NCBI RefSeq assembly: GCF_014641945.1
Contig: NZ_BMIJ01000002.1
Location: 248,001 to 312,000, forward strand
Source: Marinobacterium zhoushanense
GTDB taxonomy: Bacteria; Pseudomonadota; Gammaproteobacteria; Pseudomonadales; Balneatricaceae
DNA length: 64,000 nt
Direction: 5' to 3'
The notes under the pieces were generated by a model. The model saw only the letters and a list, made by a program, of their open reading frames with translations, was not told the origin of the DNA and did not search any database. Positions 1-9,127 of the stretch are shown piece by piece. A program made the position numbers and the translations under genes. How positions within the stretch are numbered: position 1 is the stretch's first letter; each line of letters starts with the position of its first letter.

Positions 1-184
1 CAGACGGCTAACCTAATCCGCCACTGAACCGGCTATTCGCTAATGTGCTGCCAGCGACAGGACAACCTCTCCATTCAGCGATAGGATTAGCTGATCGAGT
101 TCACACAAGATTTTCATCTCAGCGTTTCAGAGTCGGCGCCATTATCGGCTCTGGCATTATCTCTTCAGGTAACAGGATCACCTC
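1..184. other. Upstream region without a gene
   Basis: I see no coding sequence here. It is the leader of the M32 carboxypeptidase gene. An AGGA-type ribosome binding site lies about eight bases before the ATG at 185. The heptamer CATTATC occurs twice, near 132 and 157. No convincing sigma-70 promoter could be picked by eye. Confidence 0.6.
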
Positions 185-1678
185 ATGAGCGCCTACCAAT
201 TACTGGTTAACCAATTTGCCCGCCTCGACAAGCTTGCCCACGCCAGCACCTTCCTCGGTTGGGACCAGCAGGTGATGATGCCGCCGGGTGGCGCCGAGGC
301 CCGCGCCCAGGCACTGGCGGAGCTGCACCAGATCCGCCATGAGCTGCTCACCGCCGAGCAGCTGGGCGACTGGTTCGAGAATGCCCTGCAGGAGGGCGAA
401 ACAGCCGATCAGCAGGCCAACCTGCGCGAGATGCACCGAATATGGCAGCAGGCGACCTGTCTGCCCGCCGACCTGGTGCAGGCGCAGTCGCTGGCCGCCT
501 CACGCTGCGAGCACGCCTGGCGCGCGCAGCGCGGCGAAAACGACTGGCAGGGGTTCCTCGGCAACTTCAAGGAGCTGGTGCGGCTGAGCCGGGAGGAGGC
601 CCAGGCGCGTCAGGCGGCAGAAGCGGACAGGTTCGCCACGCCCTATGACGCCCTGCTCGATCTCTACTCCAGCGGTGACAGCAGCGCCTCGATCGGCCTG
701 GTCTTCGACGGACTGAAAGCCCAGTTGCCGGCATTGATCGACGAGGTGATCGAGCGCCAGCGCCGGGCGCCGCATATCGACCTGAGCGGCCACTACGATA
801 TTGGCGTGCAGGAGCAGCTGAGCCGCCGGGTGATGGAGGCGCTGGGCTTCGATTTTGGCCGTGGCCGGCTGGATATCAGCAGCCACCCGTTCAGCACCGG
901 GGTGCGCGGCGACCACCGCATCACCACCCGCTACAAGGAGCACGATTTTATTGAGGCGCTGATGGGTACGGTGCATGAAACCGGTCATGCCAGTTATGAA
1001 GCGGGTCTGCCCGAGGCCTGGAGCGGCCAACCGGTGGGCGATGCGCGCAGCATGAGTATCCATGAGAGCCAGAGCCTGCTGTTCGAGAAGCAACTGCTGC
1101 TGTCCAAGCCGTTCGTGAAGTTCCTGACGCCGCTGATCCACCAGCATTTCCCGTCATTGAAGGATGTGGATAGCGACCAGTTCTGGCAGGCGATGGCCCG
1201 GGTCAATCGCGGCTTTATCCGGGTGGAGGCGGACGAGGTCACCTACCCGATGCATATCGTGCTGCGCTACGAGATCGAATCCGCGCTGATCAACGGCGAG
1301 ATGGAAGCAGAGGATATCCCCGACGCCTGGGCCGAGAAGATGAAGGCCTACCTGGGATTGAATACCAACGGCAACTACAAGGACGGCTGCCTGCAGGATA
1401 TCCACTGGCCCTCGGGTGCGTTCGGCTACTTCCCCTCCTACACCCTGGGGGCACTGAATGCGGCCCAGCTGTTTGCCGCCCTGCGCCGGGATATCCCCGC
1501 ACTGGACGGACTGCTGAGAGAGGGTAATGTAACGCCGTTGCGGCAGTGGCTGGGCGAGAAGATCTGGAGCAAGGGCTCGTTCCTGAGCTCACAGGAGCTG
1601 ATCAGCCAGGCCACCGGCGAGCCGACCAATCCGGAGCACTTTATCCGCCATATCCGCAGCCGCTACCTGGAGCAGTAG
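185..1678 (+). CDS. M32 family metallocarboxypeptidase (carboxypeptidase Taq type)
   Basis: A cytoplasmic zinc carboxypeptidase that removes C-terminal residues from peptides. The zinc motif HETGH lies at residues 264-268, followed by HESQS. The other M32 signatures are present in order: DHRITT before the zinc motif, IRVEADE after it, then GCLQDIHW and a GYFPSY stretch near the C-terminus. At 497 residues it has the normal family length, and there is no signal peptide. The ATG is preceded by a weak AGGA. It stands alone and converges on the SnoaL-like gene, with only 13 bases between the stop codons. The family assignment is firm. The physiological substrate is unknown. Confidence 0.95.
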   Translation: MSAYQLLVNQFARLDKLAHASTFLGWDQQVMMPPGGAEARAQALAELHQIRHELLTAEQLGDWFENALQEGETADQQANLREMHRIWQQATCLPADLVQAQSLAASRCEHAWRAQRGENDWQGFLGNFKELVRLSREEAQARQAAEADRFATPYDALLDLYSSGDSSASIGLVFDGLKAQLPALIDEVIERQRRAPHIDLSGHYDIGVQEQLSRRVMEALGFDFGRGRLDISSHPFSTGVRGDHRITTRYKEHDFIEALMGTVHETGHASYEAGLPEAWSGQPVGDARSMSIHESQSLLFEKQLLLSKPFVKFLTPLIHQHFPSLKDVDSDQFWQAMARVNRGFIRVEADEVTYPMHIVLRYEIESALINGEMEAEDIPDAWAEKMKAYLGLNTNGNYKDGCLQDIHWPSGAFGYFPSYTLGALNAAQLFAALRRDIPALDGLLREGNVTPLRQWLGEKIWSKGSFLSSQELISQATGEPTNPEHFIRHIRSRYLEQ

Positions 1679-1691
1679 CGGGTATCGCGGT

Positions 1692-2228
1692 TCAGGCGTT
1701 CGGCAGCAGACGCTCGAACACAGCCCCCAGTCCTTCCTGCTCGGGGGCTGCTGCCTTCGCCATCTCGACAGAGCACCAGGGATAAGGCAGAGCGGAGGCC
1801 CAGTCGGTCAGGTTTTCGGCCCACTCCGGCGGCAGTGTCTGCATCACATCGATGGTGATGCGCAGCTGTTCCACCAGTCCCGATTCCGACGAGAAACACC
1901 AGTCGTAGCGACCGCAACCGACACGCACCGCACGACTCTCCTTCTCCGTCATTACCACCAGCCAGTCGCACGCGAACGTCTCACGCCGTTCAACCGGCGG
2001 CTCGGCCAGACAGAAGGTGTACACATTTTCATAGGTCTGCCCGAATCGGCGCACCAGCACTTCGCTGATCGCCTCGCGCCCCTCGGACAGGGGCGGAAAC
2101 GAGATACTGCCGGTGTTGACCTGCATCTCCAGCTTCGCATCGGCGCCAAATGCACGCCGCATCAAATGGGGACGGTTGCCATCTTTAGCGTGCAGATACG
2201 CAGTAATGGCATCGGCGGGTGTTGGCAT
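1692..2228 (-). CDS. SnoaL/NTF2-like domain protein
   Basis: A 178-residue protein of the SnoaL/NTF2 cone-fold type, recognised by the N-terminal helix with AITAYLHAKDG, the hydrophobic strands and the late WxF/WCF-like strand. The fold serves both small-molecule enzymes and scaffolds, so no reaction can be named. I chose the ATG at 2228 because a GAGAG element precedes it and the family starts there. A longer reading to 2300 would run into the neighbouring gene. It is the last gene of a leftward set with the YciI-like and glyoxalase-like genes. All three are small folds often found in degradation or detoxification contexts. Function beyond the fold is unknown. Confidence 0.75.
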   Translation of the reverse strand: MPTPADAITAYLHAKDGNRPHLMRRAFGADAKLEMQVNTGSISFPPLSEGREAISEVLVRRFGQTYENVYTFCLAEPPVERRETFACDWLVVMTEKESRAVRVGCGRYDWCFSSESGLVEQLRITIDVMQTLPPEWAENLTDWASALPYPWCSVEMAKAAAPEQEGLGAVFERLLPNA

Positions 2229-2253
2229 ATTGCTCTCGCTGAGTAGAGGATTG

Positions 2254-2559
2254 CTACTGACAGAGGAAGTCCAGCTCTTTCGCTGTCTTACTCGGCACAA
2301 ATTCGATAACGTCGTAATCAGCCAGGTTGTGAACGCTGAACGGATCTTCCGCCAATATCTGCTCCAGCTGTTGCCGACCGTCTGCCCGCGCCAAGATCAC
2401 ACCCCCGGTGCGAGGTACCTTTCGGCCCGAGGCCAGAAATACGCCAGCGGCATACTGTCGATCCAGATATTCGACATGGTCGTTCAAGTACGTATCGATT
2501 TCGCTTAAGTCACACTTGTAGGTCAACAAAACTATAAACACACGGTTTTCCTTTACCAT
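2254..2559 (-). CDS. YciI-like domain protein
   Basis: A 101-residue protein of the YciI/YCII superfamily (dimeric alpha-beta ferredoxin-like fold). It shows the typical opening FIVLLTYK, then HVEYLDRQYAAGVFLASG and a late ADGRQQLEQILAEDPF stretch. Family members include muconolactone-isomerase-like and dehalogenase-like enzymes as well as many uncharacterised proteins. The ATG at 2559 overlaps the stop of the upstream glyoxalase-like gene by seven bases (ATGGTAA), so translation of the two is probably coupled. An earlier in-frame start would lie well inside that gene and is unlikely. No catalytic role can be assigned from sequence alone. Confidence 0.85.
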   Translation of the reverse strand: MVKENRVFIVLLTYKCDLSEIDTYLNDHVEYLDRQYAAGVFLASGRKVPRTGGVILARADGRQQLEQILAEDPFSVHNLADYDVIEFVPSKTAKELDFLCQ

Positions 2560-3209
2560 TTGAATACTAATGGAAGCACAGGTCTGAAATCCCGGCACTT
2601 TCCGCTTGAACCGTTATCGAACGCTATCTCCACCCTATGCTCCTGCGCCTTTGCAATCTCAAAACCCTCAACGGTAGACGCCTGTGTTGCGGGATTCGAG
2701 TAGTCATCAGCAGGCATGCAGACTTTCAACGTCGTAACCTCTTTAAACCCGACCGCATGCTCCAGCGGCTGCCGTCTTTCGGCAGCGGCCCGATCCGGCC
2801 TGGATGCAAACGACAGGTAAAACCACATCGGCTCGGTAATCGGAGCCATACCCACATCGACCTGCAACCCTTCCGGCAGATAGCGCGGCCTGTAGCCCCA
2901 GCTATGGAAAGGCACCTCTCTGGCTTCACCCTGCCCTGGTCGGAAGCAGATACCCAGAGGTGAAACCGTCCCGTCCTGTGCAGAGAGCCGCTCGTACAAC
3001 TGGGTTGGTCTAGTCAGTTCACTGCGCGCTTCCCGCTCGTCGGTCAGGTACAGAAGCTCGATAAAGAAGTTGCGAAAAAAGAATCGTCGATTCGCCGTTC
3101 CCTGTCCTGGATGCGTATTGGGAACCCCCTCTATCAGGCCTAATTTTATCAACTCGTCTGCCTCGGGCGCACCGGGTTTTACACATAAAAAGATATGATC
3201 GATTTCCAT
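2553..3209 (-). CDS. Glyoxalase-like (VOC superfamily) protein
   Basis: A 218-residue protein that opens with MEIDHIFLCVKPGAPEADEL, the first beta strand and helix of the glyoxalase-like branch of the vicinal-oxygen-chelate superfamily. The histidine in the first strand (IDHIFL) would be a metal-ligand candidate. Later matching elements are FFFRNFFIELLYL and PFHSWGYRP. Members of this branch are mostly uncharacterised. It is the first gene of a leftward three-gene set and overlaps the YciI-like gene by seven bases. The upstream gap to the FMN-reductase gene is about 50 bases, so readthrough from that operon is possible. Confidence 0.8.
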   Translation of the reverse strand: MEIDHIFLCVKPGAPEADELIKLGLIEGVPNTHPGQGTANRRFFFRNFFIELLYLTDEREARSELTRPTQLYERLSAQDGTVSPLGICFRPGQGEAREVPFHSWGYRPRYLPEGLQVDVGMAPITEPMWFYLSFASRPDRAAAERRQPLEHAVGFKEVTTLKVCMPADDYSNPATQASTVEGFEIAKAQEHRVEIAFDNGSSGKCRDFRPVLPLVFKW

Positions 3210-3259
3210 AAAAACTATTTACCGGTAGTCCATTAAAAATAATCTGGCGATCGTTTTCG

Positions 3260-3802
3260 TTAATCTATCAGCCGGTTATTTGAGCTAACCTCAATTCCTG
3301 TACGGAAGTTATTCAGCCCGGTTTTTAAGCTGTGGCACAGCGCCGTATCGGCCAGTATGCCATCCCTGTCCAACCCGCTGCTCAATAGCGGCAAAGACAC
3401 ATAAGCAGAGTCAACGAGAATACCGGACATGGTGGTCAGCACCTCTTTCAGCGCCTCCTGCGCATGGCAGGCGCGTGGCGAAGTGTTGATCAGCATAATC
3501 GGTTTGTAGGGGAACTCCTCGCCACTGACCAGCCAGTCCAGCGCGTTTTTCATCGGTCCACTGATGCCATGCGCATATTCGGGACTGGCGATAATCAGAC
3601 CTGAGGCTTCAGCCAGCACTGCCTTCAGCTCATCCAGCGACGGTATCGATTCCCCCTCAAGATCGGGATTATAGAGCGGCAGATCGGCAATGTTGCCGAT
3701 CTGAATCTCGATGTCAGAGGGTGCGAGTGAACTCAGGGCTTCCAGTGCAGCGGTATTGTAAGAGGCCTTGCGCAGGCTTCCCGATAGGGCCAGTAGTTTC
3801 AA
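3260..3802 (-). CDS. NADPH-dependent FMN reductase family protein
   Basis: A 180-residue flavodoxin-like reductase. It opens MKLLALSGSLRKASYN, the FMN phosphate-binding loop of the NADPH-dependent FMN reductase family (ArsH, chromate and quinone reductase relatives). The second signature SPEYAHGISGPMKNALDW is complete. Such cytoplasmic enzymes use NAD(P)H and FMN to reduce quinones, azo compounds or metal ions. It lies 61 bases downstream of a MerR-type regulator on the same strand. That position suggests a regulated detoxification or redox role. The inducer is not apparent. Confidence 0.9.
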   Translation of the reverse strand: MKLLALSGSLRKASYNTAALEALSSLAPSDIEIQIGNIADLPLYNPDLEGESIPSLDELKAVLAEASGLIIASPEYAHGISGPMKNALDWLVSGEEFPYKPIMLINTSPRACHAQEALKEVLTTMSGILVDSAYVSLPLLSSGLDRDGILADTALCHSLKTGLNNFRTGIEVSSNNRLID

Positions 3803-3863
3803 TCTCCCTCCTGAAATATCCGATCCATGAAGAGTGCAAGCCTAGAGCTTCAGCAGGGTGCAA

Positions 3864-4421
3864 TCAACGGTGGGGGGCAGCAGGAGGTTCCTTTTGCCGG
3901 GAGCGCTGACGGATCTCGCTAATCTCCGCTTCATCCAGGCCCAACGACTGCAGGAAAGTCTGATGTGCCTCCGGGGCGTCACGCTCAAACGCCTGATGCC
4001 AGCGCAGTCGGCCGGCAGCATCGACCCCGGCCTCCTCCAGCATCGCGACCCACTGCTGCACGTCCACTTGCCGCTCGCCGCTATCGCCGCTTTTGCGTTG
4101 CAGCAGTTCAATCACCAACGCCTGTTGACTGCGCAGCTGGGCGATCTCCCGGTTGAGTGAGGCCAGTCGTTGCTCCAAGGCCAATTCCAGTAGCCCCGGA
4201 TCTTCTCCATCGAGAATGGCCTGAATCGACTTCAGCGGAATACCGGCTTCGCGAAAGGCCGCTATACGCGACATCCGCTCCACTTCCCGCTGGCCATAAA
4301 GCCGATAACCCGATGTGGAAACTTCGGCAGGTTTAAGTAGACCGATACGATCGTAATAGAGCAGCGTTGTCCGCGAGAGACCAAACTTCCGCGCAAATGC
4401 GGTAACGGTGATGGTTCGCAT
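3864..4421 (-). CDS. MerR family transcriptional regulator
   Basis: A 185-residue regulator with the N-terminal MerR winged helix: residues 1-20 hold the helix-turn-helix (FARKFGLSRTTLLYYDRIGL), followed by GYRLYG, the wing, and REAGIPLKSI. A dimerisation coiled coil covers about residues 78-112. The C-terminal part (about 115-180) resembles the TipAS-like effector region of the family and lacks the cysteine cluster of metal sensors, so an organic effector is more likely than a metal. The start is eight bases after the stop of the conserved hypothetical gene upstream. The FMN reductase downstream is the plausible target. Confidence 0.9.
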   Translation of the reverse strand: MRTITVTAFARKFGLSRTTLLYYDRIGLLKPAEVSTSGYRLYGQREVERMSRIAAFREAGIPLKSIQAILDGEDPGLLELALEQRLASLNREIAQLRSQQALVIELLQRKSGDSGERQVDVQQWVAMLEEAGVDAAGRLRWHQAFERDAPEAHQTFLQSLGLDEAEISEIRQRSRQKEPPAAPHR

Positions 4422-4429
4422 GGCACTCC

Positions 4430-4828
4430 CTATTGTATTGCGTCCCGGTCGGGTTCCACCCAGTTTGTTCTGGCTCGATCGGAATTCAACAGTTCGGCGC
4501 TGTAATGCCTGTCCAGCAGCGATTTGGCATCATTCAACAGATCCGGATTCTCACGCAGAAACGCGTCGAAGCTTCGTATAACCTGCCCCCGCATACGCAG
4601 TTCAATGATCCGCATTAGCGCCTCGGTAAGCGTATGGTTGAACTTTTCCGGCGCGCCGAACCGCGTCGCCAGCTCGCGGATACCGCTGCATACCCGCTGC
4701 CGGGCCTCCTCCTCTGTGAAATGAACAAGGTGGAGCCAGGCGAGGCGAAGGTGGCCGCGATGATCAAAGTGTTCCGGCCCCAACGCCCTTGATGCAAACA
4801 GCTCCAGATAGGTCTTATCGTCCAGCAT
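4430..4828 (-). CDS. Conserved hypothetical protein
   Basis: A 132-residue soluble protein without signal peptide or membrane segment. It has an alpha-helical look and a distinctive segment FDHRGHLRLAWLHL near residue 20, rich in histidines, that recurs in a widespread uncharacterised family. The function is not known to me. The stop codon lies eight bases before the MerR start, so the two are almost certainly co-transcribed. The histidines could bind a metal, but that is only a guess. Confidence 0.75.
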   Translation of the reverse strand: MLDDKTYLELFASRALGPEHFDHRGHLRLAWLHLVHFTEEEARQRVCSGIRELATRFGAPEKFNHTLTEALMRIIELRMRGQVIRSFDAFLRENPDLLNDAKSLLDRHYSAELLNSDRARTNWVEPDRDAIQ

Positions 4829-4902
4829 CGTCTTCCCCCAGCCGGTAAAAGGGGCGAGTATGAAGAGTGAAGCGGTAGACAGGTCAAGCGCATCCTGTCT
4901 GG

Positions 4903-5562
4903 TCAGCGATCCGAGAGCCTGATATCACCTGCGTCGCTATGTTCCAGTACAAGCCGGGCATTGGGTATATCGTTGCCCTGCGCCCGCGCCTGGGCCGCTG
5001 CCTCTTCCAGGCCATGAATAAGCCAGCGCTCGATGAGGCGTTGTTCCAGAACCTCCATGGGTGGTGACAGGAACACCGTGAGATCGTAATGGGTACGCAT
5101 CGACACCCAAGGCTCCTGCTTCAGTAACAGGTAGTTACCTTCGACCACTATCACATCGACCTCGGGCGTGATCACGCCGGCACCGGCAACGGCAAGATCC
5201 CGTGTACGGTCGAAAACGGGATGTATTATCTCGCTGGAGCGGTCATGCAGTCGCTGCACCGTCACACCAAAGCCGACCGCATCGAAGGTCTCGGGAGCCC
5301 CCTTGCGGGACAACAACCCGCGCGCCGCCAATATCCGGTTGTCCAGGTGGAAACCGTCCATCGGCAACAGTGCGGCACAGTCAGTTCTTGTGGCATTCAG
5401 CTTTGCGACCAACTGTTCGGCAAGGGTCGATTTACCGGAAGCGGGTGGACCGGCGACCGCCAGGATGTAGCGTCTATTGCCAGACCTTTGTGACAGAAGG
5501 TGAGAGCAAAGTTGTTCGAGCGCATCCGAGTAACCGGTCGTCAGACTAAAGCGGCTCTGCAA
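4903..5562 (-). CDS. Nucleoside/nucleotide kinase family P-loop protein (YggC/uridine-kinase-like)
   Basis: A 219-residue kinase of the phosphoribulokinase/uridine-kinase/pantothenate-kinase superfamily. The Walker A loop GPPASGKST is at residues 38-46, the substrate-side motif MDGFHLDN follows near residue 73, and the Walker B-like strand VDVIVVEGNYLLL comes after the middle. This arrangement matches the YggC/FrcK-like group, whose physiological substrate (a sugar, nucleoside or vitamin precursor) varies. It is cytoplasmic. It appears monocistronic, with 74 bases to the gene downstream. The superfamily is certain and the substrate unknown. Confidence 0.85.
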   Translation of the reverse strand: MQSRFSLTTGYSDALEQLCSHLLSQRSGNRRYILAVAGPPASGKSTLAEQLVAKLNATRTDCAALLPMDGFHLDNRILAARGLLSRKGAPETFDAVGFGVTVQRLHDRSSEIIHPVFDRTRDLAVAGAGVITPEVDVIVVEGNYLLLKQEPWVSMRTHYDLTVFLSPPMEVLEQRLIERWLIHGLEEAAAQARAQGNDIPNARLVLEHSDAGDIRLSDR

Positions 5563-5679
5563 CGGTCAAACCTCCGGTCATGAAGTTGTAGGGTTGGTGA
5601 AATCATTATGGCAGATCACACTATCGAAACCGTGGATCGGGTCAACCTGCAAAAGCGCCAAAGCCTGACTGCCAACCTG

Positions 5680-6153
5680 TTAGTTGAACAGGGTTATACC
5701 GACACCCGCCTTGGTCACCATCAGGTAGAAGATCACCAGCATGGCGAGAAAAGCGGGAATACCCAGCCCTATCCACAGCCTCATCAGGCGCTGGTACTCG
5801 GGGCTGCCGTGATGGGATTCGGCCAGTCGCGACAGGCGCAGTTGAATCCACACCACCGGCAACCAACAGAGGCCAACAAGGATAAACAGACCGATCACCG
5901 AGACGAACCAGGCCGAGCTGTAGGCAAAGTGCAGTTGGTGGGTGAGCCACAGCCCGGTCAGCAACTGCACCAGCACCGCCGGTGTCGTGAACAGCCAGTC
6001 CGCCGCGACCACGGCGCGGCTGGTGGATATGAAGCTCTGCTTTTCGCCGGACAGGTGTGCCCTGAGCATAAAAAAGGCGATGCCCATGCCGGTACCGAAC
6101 AGCACTGACGCACTGAGGATATGGATGATCTTGACCAGGACGTAGACACTCAC
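5680..6153 (-). CDS. DUF2269 family integral membrane protein
   Basis: A 157-residue inner-membrane protein with four predicted transmembrane helices, matching the DUF2269 family: an opening VLVKIIHILSASVLFGTGMG with the conserved histidine, then a loop with LRAHLSGEKQ, and a later LTGLWLT. I chose the GTG at 6153. GGAGG lies ten bases upstream, and the GTG overlaps the stop of the preceding reading frame as GTGA, a classic coupling arrangement. The preceding frame is the C-terminus of a saccharopine-dehydrogenase-like pseudogene. Function is unknown. Confidence 0.8.
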   Translation of the reverse strand: MSVYVLVKIIHILSASVLFGTGMGIAFFMLRAHLSGEKQSFISTSRAVVAADWLFTTPAVLVQLLTGLWLTHQLHFAYSSAWFVSVIGLFILVGLCWLPVVWIQLRLSRLAESHHGSPEYQRLMRLWIGLGIPAFLAMLVIFYLMVTKAGVGITLFN

Positions 6154-6433
6154 GCTTGCGTGCCCTCCGTGCCGATCGACCAACCGATATCGAGCGCCGA
6201 GACCTCCTCATCGAACTCCGCCAGCGACATCAGTTCATAACAGGGGTAGGCGCCGCGCAGCGGCAGTTGCCCCCGGACAAACTTGCGTGCCAGCGCCAGC
6301 GCCGGTGACACCGGGATCTCCGGTCCGTGGTTCTGCCGCGCCACCAGATCCCAGCGACGGCTGATCGGCTGGCCGTTGGCGAGTTGCCGGTGCCACCCAG
6401 AACAAGAACAGTGATCGGATCCTGGTCAGACAT
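6150..6433 (-). pseudogene. Internally deleted saccharopine-dehydrogenase-like gene
   Basis: The gene begins normally: GGAGG, then ATG at 6433 and the Rossmann opening ITVLVLGGTGN. Directly after this the sequence jumps, in another frame, to what reads as the C-terminus of the saccharopine-dehydrogenase/NADP-binding family (LANGQPISRRWDLVARQNHG, then PEIPVSPALALARKF and PCYELMSLAEFDEEV), ending at 6150. The family is usually about 370-400 residues, so close to 300 residues are missing and the two ends are out of frame. The junction is near 6386-6395. Both ends have the spacing expected of an operon gene (33 bases after DUF4132, GTGA overlap with DUF2269). This points to a recent deletion, or less likely an assembly collapse. 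Confidence 0.75.
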
Positions 6434-6466
6434 CCCTGTTTTAACCTCCGCTAATGACCTGCTTCC

Positions 6467-9091
6467 CTATCGATAATGATCGATCTGCGAGTTGATTGTC
6501 GTATCCTTGATCTTGCTGTCATCGGCCAGCAGTACTGCTTTCGACAGGATGATCGAGAGCATGTTGTCACCCTCGAACGGCAGAAACAGCTTGTCTGTGG
6601 TGCTCGTCTTGCGACTGTCCGGCACGATGCACAGATACTGGTTATTGGGCTCCATCAGGATATTGCCGGAACCGAGATGTATCTTGTAGGTACGCCGTTG
6701 CCCTTCAACCACCAGGAAGCGGCCAACGAATGTGCATTGGGGGCCGATCTTCAGCTTGGGTATCAGGTTCTGCAGTATCGCCTTGCGGGTTTCGGCGCTG
6801 GCGTTGAGCTCACCGAAGCTGAAGGTGTGCCAATAATCGTGGTAGCGCCCATCGGGTCCGCCGTCGGACCATTCCGGATCGTTGCCCACCGAGCAGACGC
6901 CGACGAACAGATCCACATCGCGGAACACCTCTGACAGCACCAGAGCCGGCACCTCACGCAGGTCCACCGACGTATCCCGGTCGATATTCTCCTCATTGAG
7001 GTCATCGGCACCGGTGCGAATGCGGTAGAAGCGTACCTGGTCGGTGCTGACATAGAGGAAAACGCCCGCCTCGGTGGTGTCGTTGCCGTACTCGCCTATC
7101 CCCTGCACCCAGAACTCCGCCCAGAGATTGAACCGGGGTAGTCCCAGCCGAGCGATATCGTCGCCTCCATCCCAGGCACCCTGCAGGGTGTAGCGCCAGC
7201 CGCGGGTCGCGGCCAGGGCATTGAACTGGTGCTGTTTGATGATGTGGGAGGCGAAACGGTTGCTGTATACGCCGGTGTTGATCTCGGCATCGGTGAGCAG
7301 ATACACCTCGCGGTGCGCCTGTTTGAACGGTTGCACCACCTGCAGCCGCTCGATGCAGGCGCGCCACGCCTGCACCTCGACCGCGTCACTGGTGATCGGG
7401 TGCCAGAGGCTCACCTCGACCTCACCCGCCGGCAACGTCAGCGGTTCACCTGCGCTGTCCAACAGCTGGCCATCCTGATAGATCCCCAACACAGCCGCCT
7501 GTTCACTGCTGAAGCGCCAGATCAGGTTACGGGCCAGCACACCCACCAGCGGATGATCGCGGTAGCGCTCGCCCCAGACCTCGAAGGGCCAGACCCGCTC
7601 TTTCAGGAACAGCTGCTCCAGCCGTTCACGCTGAACGCCCAGCATCGCCTTGATATCCTTGAGGGCACCGCGCAGCTCTTTCAGATCCGCCGCATGATCC
7701 TCCTTGACTCGGGTCGGTACTGATTTCTGCACCTTGCCGTCGTCGTTGCGCCAGGAGAGTTCCACTTGTCGTAGGGAGGGCAGGCTGATAATGGCGGTGT
7801 AATCGCCCAGCGGCTCCTCACCGTAACCGACGCTGTCCAGTCCGTAGGCGGGTACGCCCATCTCCTCCAGTGCGTCGACGCTGATCCCTTCACGTGCAGC
7901 GGCTTCCTCCAGCGCCTTGTTGATGATGTTGAGCGCACTGCGGTACTTGATCTTCACCTTCAGCACGGCGAGTTGGTACAGGCCGGAGCGGCCCGGCATG
8001 GCGGCCAGGGTGTAGATGCAGGCGTTACCCACCCGCACTGCCCGCGGCCCCACGCCCGGCACCTTGCGAAAGCAACTCAACGCCGCCTTCACCAGTGCCC
8101 GCGCCAGCTCTGCATCCTCCGCAAGACTTGCGCACCAGATCAGTCCCTTAAGGATGTCGGCATTGGATTCATCCATCATCAGATTGCGATCCGGCTGCCA
8201 TAGGTCCCGGCGCGTGGCGGGCTTGGTCCTGGGTTTATCCACCAGTGCCAGCCAATTGATCAATAAACGGTTGAAGCACTCCCGGCCGAACTGGTCGAGC
8301 AGCAGTGTGACACCGGCCAGCCACTTACGACTCGGTTTGCTGCCGCTGGCCTGCGCACACTGACTGATCAGGTTGAGCAGCGCATCGCGACGATCGGCCG
8401 CTGCTTCGCAGTCGGCGATGGCCGCATCGCTCCAGGCCTCGCCGGGATGAAGCAGTTGCACCTGTGTACTGACACCGGTCAGCGCCTGGATCCGCCCGGC
8501 GATCTTGCGCAACGCCTGATCCGTATGCTTCCGGTCGATGCGCTGCCGCAGCTGTTCCAGTCGGGCTCTGAGGCTGTCGTCAAGCTCCGCACCAGCGACA
8601 TAGTGCTCCACCGTCGTCATCACCCCGGACAACGGCAGGTTGTAGGTGGTTGGATGCTTTTCCGTCAGTACCCCGTCCAGCAGTTGATGCAGTTGTGGCA
8701 GGCTCAACGGCAGCTTGCGACGCAGCAGTGCACGCACCACCGTATCGTAGCAGGCACGGCGCTCTCTGATATTGGCGACTCGGGTGATACCGCAGGCATC
8801 GGGTCCGAAAAAGTGGCTGTACGCCTTGGCGGTCTTGCCCATGGCACCGAAATACTCCGGCGCACAGTGCATCAGCATCGCCACGCTCTGTTCGGCATCC
8901 AGCGCCAGTATCGCCTTGCCGGCCTCGGAGTCGCCGAGTTTAAGGTCGTAGAGGTGACGCTTGTCCGCCACCTCATATGCGATATAGCGTTCGATCAGCG
9001 CCTGATACTCACTGCCGGGGGACGCTGACTCCCTATCCTTAGCGCTGCCTGCGCCGGACTTGTCTCGCTTGAGAAAATCGAAGATACCCAT
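6467..9091 (-). CDS. DUF4132 domain-containing protein
   Basis: An 874-residue soluble protein of the DUF4132 family, related to E. coli YehI and to the MolR/WGR-associated proteins. The N-terminal 400 residues look like helical repeats. The DUF4132 core lies in the last 300 residues, with WPFEVWGERYRDHPLVGVLAR, then ATRGWRYTLQGAWDGG and FVGVCSVGNDPEW. I see no catalytic motif, signal peptide or membrane segment. The ATG at 9091 has AGGAG five bases upstream, while a GTG one codon earlier would be too close to it. It is 36 bases downstream of the Gly-Gly-tailed small protein. The biochemical role of the family is unknown. In other bacteria it is found with WGR-domain and ATPase genes. Confidence 0.85.
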   Translation of the reverse strand: MGIFDFLKRDKSGAGSAKDRESASPGSEYQALIERYIAYEVADKRHLYDLKLGDSEAGKAILALDAEQSVAMLMHCAPEYFGAMGKTAKAYSHFFGPDACGITRVANIRERRACYDTVVRALLRRKLPLSLPQLHQLLDGVLTEKHPTTYNLPLSGVMTTVEHYVAGAELDDSLRARLEQLRQRIDRKHTDQALRKIAGRIQALTGVSTQVQLLHPGEAWSDAAIADCEAAADRRDALLNLISQCAQASGSKPSRKWLAGVTLLLDQFGRECFNRLLINWLALVDKPRTKPATRRDLWQPDRNLMMDESNADILKGLIWCASLAEDAELARALVKAALSCFRKVPGVGPRAVRVGNACIYTLAAMPGRSGLYQLAVLKVKIKYRSALNIINKALEEAAAREGISVDALEEMGVPAYGLDSVGYGEEPLGDYTAIISLPSLRQVELSWRNDDGKVQKSVPTRVKEDHAADLKELRGALKDIKAMLGVQRERLEQLFLKERVWPFEVWGERYRDHPLVGVLARNLIWRFSSEQAAVLGIYQDGQLLDSAGEPLTLPAGEVEVSLWHPITSDAVEVQAWRACIERLQVVQPFKQAHREVYLLTDAEINTGVYSNRFASHIIKQHQFNALAATRGWRYTLQGAWDGGDDIARLGLPRFNLWAEFWVQGIGEYGNDTTEAGVFLYVSTDQVRFYRIRTGADDLNEENIDRDTSVDLREVPALVLSEVFRDVDLFVGVCSVGNDPEWSDGGPDGRYHDYWHTFSFGELNASAETRKAILQNLIPKLKIGPQCTFVGRFLVVEGQRRTYKIHLGSGNILMEPNNQYLCIVPDSRKTSTTDKLFLPFEGDNMLSIILSKAVLLADDSKIKDTTINSQIDHYR

Positions 9092-9127
9092 CACAACTCC
9101 TATTTGGCCGGTCGGGCCCGATGATCC

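Noticed and set aside
6230..6433. A 67-codon frame that starts as a Rossmann protein and continues as an Arg- and Trp-rich tail
   Set aside because: Only its first 16 or so codons are genuine; the rest is out-of-frame reading of the deleted saccharopine-dehydrogenase-like gene.
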